A DNA stretch of 8,745 nt from NCBI GenBank assembly GCA_029007685.1, contig JAQXIG010000006.1, positions 1 to 8,745 on the forward strand, written 5' to 3'. Numbering within the stretch: position 1 is the first letter of the stretch; every line of letters begins with the position of its first letter. The position numbers and the translations under genes are program-made. Origin of the DNA: a bacterium (lineage in GTDB: Bacteria > Bacillota_I > Bacilli_A > RF39 > UBA660). Of this stretch, positions 6,272 through 8,745 are shown piece after piece. The notes beneath the pieces were generated by a model. It saw nothing but the letters and a program-made list of their open reading frames with translations. It did not search any database and was not told the origin of the DNA.

Positions 6272-6712
6272 TTGAAAATTGATTTTTTGGATGATGATCA
6301 TATTGTTGTGTTTTTAACTTTAGATTGTATGCTTTGTGATGAAGATTCGATGCCATACATTTTCCAAATATTAGGAAAAAAATTAAAAATTTTGTATGAT
6401 TATGACTTTAGGGGTTATTACCATGTTTATATTTATAAAAGTGGAAATGTTTCCGTTTTGGAATTAGAAAAAGAATATGATTATGGTAAAGCAGATTTTG
6501 ATGTTACGATGTTTTTAAATAGTCTATTATTATATGAATTTGAAGATAGTGAGTATGTTCAGGGACCTAAACTTTTGTATAATAGGAAATATTATGTGAA
6601 ATTAGACGAGGTATCTGACCGATTTGATTATTTAGAATACGGGAAAATTATATATGGTGATTTAGTAGATACTATTTTGAAGCGTAGTGATTCTTTTTTG
6701 TTCCATAAATAA
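6272..6712 (+). CDS. Unidentified acidic protein of 146 residues
   Basis: I do not recognise this protein. It is soluble-looking, rich in Asp, Glu, Tyr, Leu and Phe, with no signal peptide or membrane segment. The N-terminus reads MKIDFLDDDHIVVFLT, followed by alternating hydrophobic stretches suggesting beta strands (HVYIYKSGNVSVLELE, 51-66). The C-terminal half is Tyr-rich, with KYYVKL (106-111) and YLEYGKIIYGDLVDTIL (120-136). The late pattern of a KYY strand followed by a YGKII segment and a helix faintly recalls the C-terminal domain of MecA-type ClpC adaptors; this is an impression, not an assignment. A GTG at 6263 lies inside the SD AGGTGG (6261-6266), so TTG 6272, five bases further on, is the likelier start. 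The gene stands alone between the engB terminator and the convergent minus-strand genes. Continuous coding for 146 codons in this AT-rich sequence supports a real gene. Confidence 0.75.
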   Translation: MKIDFLDDDHIVVFLTLDCMLCDEDSMPYIFQILGKKLKILYDYDFRGYYHVYIYKSGNVSVLELEKEYDYGKADFDVTMFLNSLLLYEFEDSEYVQGPKLLYNRKYYVKLDEVSDRFDYLEYGKIIYGDLVDTILKRSDSFLFHK

Positions 6713-6735
6713 AACCTCCTTAGTTGGAGGTTTTT
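6711..6735. terminator. Bidirectional terminator between convergent genes
   Basis: A perfect 9-bp stem is formed by AAAACCTCC (6711-6719) and GGAGGTTTT (6726-6734), with loop TTAGTT. T runs are present on both strands: TTTTT on plus (6731-6735) and TTTT on minus (6714-6711). The stop codon of the plus gene (6710-6712) and that of the minus gene (6722-6720) both overlap the hairpin, so it serves both genes. Confidence 0.9.
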
Positions 6736-7454
6736 AAGACTTGATTTACGATTTCCGGATAGTTTGTCATAATTCCTAACCTTTGCAAGGTTTGGTTTAA
6801 ATGGGGAGTTGATTTTTCTCCTAAATAATGTTGATAGATATATGATAGATAATAATCAGAAGAAATATATAAAATTACTTCTTTATTGCGGTTTAATAGT
6901 AAATCAATAATAGAATCATCAAAAGCATTCATGGTTATTACATAATAGTCTACATCAGTAAAATTTAGGTCGCGATCATGAATTACATAACCTAACCGAT
7001 AGTTTTTTAGCTTAGTTTTTGCGATTGTTAGAATGCTACGATTAATGCTATGCACTTTGATTTTTAGATTAGGATATTTTTCGAGAATTTCTTTTAAAAG
7101 ATCTATGTATAGGTTCATTCGATTGGTAACGAATTCGATGTTTTCATTGGTCAGAGGACCTGTTCTAAAAGGAACAATATTGATATAGATATCTTTTTTG
7201 ATCTTTTTTTGATTGATATTGGACAAAGCATCATTTAATAGCTCAATTTCATAGTTGTCTAATTGTTCTAGAGTACTTTCTTCAATAGTATTAATAATAG
7301 ATTCACTGTTTGCTCTAATATTGTAGGCTAAAATTCTATTATCTTGGGTTAGGGCTATATTTAGACTGATTGCATCAATGAAGTCATGTTCTTTTATGTT
7401 ATTTAAAAATTCTTCATTATTTAAAGCATCTGTTTTTTGAGCAATAATTTTCAT
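6720..7454 (-). CDS. Glycerophosphodiester phosphodiesterase-like protein lacking the catalytic residues
   Basis: A 244-residue protein whose pattern follows the GDPD TIM barrel from end to end but without its active site. The N-terminal IIAHRG motif reads IIAQKT (residues 3-8). The metal-binding strand that normally carries Glu, Asp and a later His-Asp reads AISLNIALTQDNRILAYN (28-45), with Ser30, Asn32 and Tyr44-Asn45 in those places. The NIE strand reads NIVPF (92-96). The C-terminal GIMTNYPEIVNQVL (227-240) matches the usual G-(V/I)-x-T-(D/N)-YP ending. Hydrolysis of glycerophosphodiesters is therefore unlikely; a binding or structural role is inference. No signal peptide is seen. SD GGTGAT (7463-7458) precedes ATG 7454. 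The gene starts 17 bases after cysE ends, so the two probably form one operon. The fold assignment rests on motif spacing and is moderately secure. Confidence 0.7.
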   Translation of the reverse strand: MKIIAQKTDALNNEEFLNNIKEHDFIDAISLNIALTQDNRILAYNIRANSESIINTIEESTLEQLDNYEIELLNDALSNINQKKIKKDIYINIVPFRTGPLTNENIEFVTNRMNLYIDLLKEILEKYPNLKIKVHSINRSILTIAKTKLKNYRLGYVIHDRDLNFTDVDYYVITMNAFDDSIIDLLLNRNKEVILYISSDYYLSYIYQHYLGEKSTPHLNQTLQRLGIMTNYPEIVNQVLKTSN

Positions 7455-7471
7455 ATCATCACCATTATAAT

Positions 7472-7999
7472 TTATGTTATTTTTTGGCTTTTATGTCTTT
7501 TTGTTATTCTACCTGGTATGCCAACTATCGTAGTATTTTCTTGTACATTTTTTAAAATAACAGCATTGGCACCAATTTTTACATTATCATTTATGGTGAT
7601 GTTTCCTAGAATTTTGGCACCACTACCAATAAAAACATTATTTCCGATAGTCGGATGTCGTTTTCCAGTTTCTTTGCCAGTTCCACCTAATGTTACACCA
7701 TGCAAAAGAATAACATTATCTTTGATAATAGCTGTTTCACCAATTACAACTCCCATACCATGATCGATAAATAGATTTTTACCAATAGTTGCACCAGGAT
7801 GAATTTCGATTCCTGTTTTTCGTTTGGCTTTTTCAGATAGGTATCTAGCAATTAGAAAATGTTTCTTTTGATAAAAGTATTTTGATATTTTATGATATAG
7901 TTGGGCTTTGAAACTAGGATATAAGAATACTTCTAAAGTTGAATGGATGGCTGGATCATTTTTTTTAATGGTATTTATTTGTTCTTTTATGAATCCCAT
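7472..7999 (-). CDS. cysE: Serine O-acetyltransferase
   Basis: A 175-residue left-handed beta-helix acetyltransferase that makes O-acetylserine from serine and acetyl-CoA, the first committed step to cysteine. The N-terminal helical part contains NDPA (Asp15) and STLEVFLYPSF. The hexapeptide region contains TGIEIHPGATIG (62-73), FIDHGMGVVIGETA (77-90, catalytic His80), GVTLGGTGKETGKRHP (101-116, His115) and a GIPGR end (160-164). It is shorter than many CysE proteins at both ends and ends soon after GIPGR, with a short basic tail. GTG 8008 is in frame but overlaps the SD AGGTGA (8010-8005); ATG 7999, five bases beyond, is the better start and matches the family. It lies upstream of the GDPD-like gene on the same strand. 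No T-box or S-box core was recognised upstream. Maltose/galactoside-type hexapeptide transferases are excluded by the DPA and GKRHP motifs. Confidence 0.93.
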   Translation of the reverse strand: MGFIKEQINTIKKNDPAIHSTLEVFLYPSFKAQLYHKISKYFYQKKHFLIARYLSEKAKRKTGIEIHPGATIGKNLFIDHGMGVVIGETAIIKDNVILLHGVTLGGTGKETGKRHPTIGNNVFIGSGAKILGNITINDNVKIGANAVILKNVQENTTIVGIPGRITKRHKSQKIT

Positions 8000-8065
8000 A
8001 TACTTCACCTATTATAATTTATGAAATTATGGTTATGATGTTTGTTTTATCACACAAAAATAAAG

Positions 8066-8088
8066 ATGATAATTTATCATATTTTTTT
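8066..8088. promoter_or_regulatory. AT-rich inverted repeat upstream of cysE
   Basis: ATGATA (8066-8071) and TATCAT (8075-8080) form a 15-base near-palindrome, followed on the plus strand by a run of seven Ts (8082-8088). It lies 67 bases upstream of the cysE start. It could be an operator for cysE, or a weak terminator for plus-strand transcription, though no plus-strand gene ends just before it. The stem is nearly all A-T. Confidence 0.25.
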
Positions 8089-8194
8089 CGTTGTTGTGGT
8101 TGTTATTTTGTTTCGAAAACTATGTGATCATACACCAGATAACTTAAGTAATGAAAAACATTATATTTTTGCAAGTTTACAGTGAGTAAAAACA

Positions 8195-8651
8195 ATGATA
8201 GAAAAGAAATCATTATATAGGTATCCCCACTACTTTGTGATTTTATTTTTTGTTGTAAAACAAGGATATGATTGATGGGTGAGCGATTTGGATGTTTTCT
8301 TAGGGGATTTCAAGATATTTAATCTGGTTTATAATCGGGTTGAATTCGTCATAAAGGATTCTAACAAAAAATATAATAATTAGAAAGATATACATGAACT
8401 GAAACAAATCCAATATGACAATAATAAAAGAATTTGGATTGAAAAATATGGAATTATTAGATACAATAAATCTAATAAATGATAAAATTAGTGAAAAGAA
8501 AATAGGGGTAGATATGATGAGAAGTAAAATAACTTTATAAATAACAAAAATACTAATCTTTTTGGTTGTATTTGCATATTTGTTAGGAGATTTGTAGTTT
8601 TTGTATTACATAATAGTAGACTTTCTATATCAATTTTCTTTATTGATATGA
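8195..8651 (+). pseudogene. Possible eroded gene or genes (interrupted reading frames)
   Basis: One frame begins at ATG 8195 and reads 26 codons to TGA 8273, then 35 codons to TAG 8381, then 32 codons to TGA 8480. A second frame starts at ATG 8415 with 41 codons (MTIIKEFGLKNMELLDTINL at its start) to TAA 8538. It continues as hydrophobic, membrane-protein-like pieces (ITKILIFLVVFAYLLGDL, then FLYYIIVDFLYQFSLLI) separated by TAG 8595, up to TGA 8649. The pieces have sensible amino acid use, which suggests decay by nonsense and frameshift mutations. No family was recognised and no SD precedes either start. Chance open frames in AT-rich DNA remain possible. Confidence 0.2.
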
Positions 8652-8745
8652 ATTATAGATAACTAGTAGTAAGGAAGAGATAGAAGTAATGATTGTGTAT
8701 ACAGTGAAATATTGTTAGAAAGATTATGAGCAAGATTGATGTAAA

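Larger units (their letters stand above)
8009..8745. other. Gap upstream of cysE without an intact gene
   Basis: About 740 bases to the window end. The proximal part must include the cysE promoter; TATAAT occurs on the minus strand directly before the SD, too close to use, and no other pair is convincing. Beyond about 8190 several plus-strand frames look protein-like but are broken by stops (see the separate entry). An ATG at 8726 is open to the window edge (MSKIDV) but has no SD. No RNA gene, IS or repeat was recognised. Confidence 0.5.

Noticed and set aside
7437..7763. 108-codon plus-strand ORF rich in hydrophobic residues and proline.
   Set aside because: It is antisense to the conserved hexapeptide-repeat region of cysE, whose regular repeats create long open frames on the other strand.
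8273..8482. Idea that TGA is read as Trp, which would join open pieces in this region.
   Set aside because: The DHH gene ends naturally at TGA 5396-5398 just before engB, the other genes use TGG for Trp, and TAG stops also interrupt this region.

Overview
The window looks like a chromosomal segment from an AT-rich, low-GC, spore-forming member of the Firmicutes (Bacilli or Erysipelotrichia-like). The basis is the composition, purine-rich Shine-Dalgarno (SD) sequences, an alpha/beta-type small acid-soluble spore protein, and a Bacillus-type ThiI tail, EngB/YsxC and NrnA. TGA is used as a normal stop (end of the DHH gene), so this is not a mycoplasma-type genetic code. No tRNA, rRNA, CRISPR array, insertion sequence or phage gene was seen.

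Layout. Positions 2-226 hold the C-terminal end of thiI, followed by a spore protein gene (306-515) with a strong intrinsic terminator. A first acetate kinase gene follows (699-1889). A stretch of about 1.36 kb (1890-3252) has no confident gene. It contains one small candidate gene with its own promoter and SD (2216-2323), a cluster of three hairpins (2335-2402), and a promoter plus strong SD that opens onto only nine codons (2930-3020). A second acetate kinase gene (3253-4437) then starts a compact operon with a DHH-family nanoRNase/pAp phosphatase (4448-5398) and the ribosome-assembly GTPase EngB (5409-6002), which closes with a terminator at 6034-6065. A 146-residue protein that I do not recognise follows (6272-6712). 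It converges on a minus-strand pair, serine O-acetyltransferase (cysE, 7999-7472) and a glycerophosphodiester-phosphodiesterase-like protein (7454-6720). One bidirectional hairpin separates the convergent genes and contains both stop codons. The last ~740 bases (8009-8745) show no intact gene, only interrupted reading frames that look like an eroded gene.

Functionally, the segment combines tRNA thiolation, spore DNA protection, substrate-level phosphorylation from acetyl phosphate (two paralogous kinases), small-RNA and pAp turnover, 50S ribosome assembly and cysteine synthesis. The order thiI - spore protein - ackA recalls the Bacillus subtilis neighbourhood, where sspA sits beside thiI and ackA lies a few genes away; this comparison is from memory. 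The most unusual items are the GDPD-like protein, in which every catalytic position I can align is replaced, the two acetate kinases with different active-site deviations, and the small transcription-unit-like elements in the 1.36-kb gap. I found no clear previously undescribed multi-gene system.
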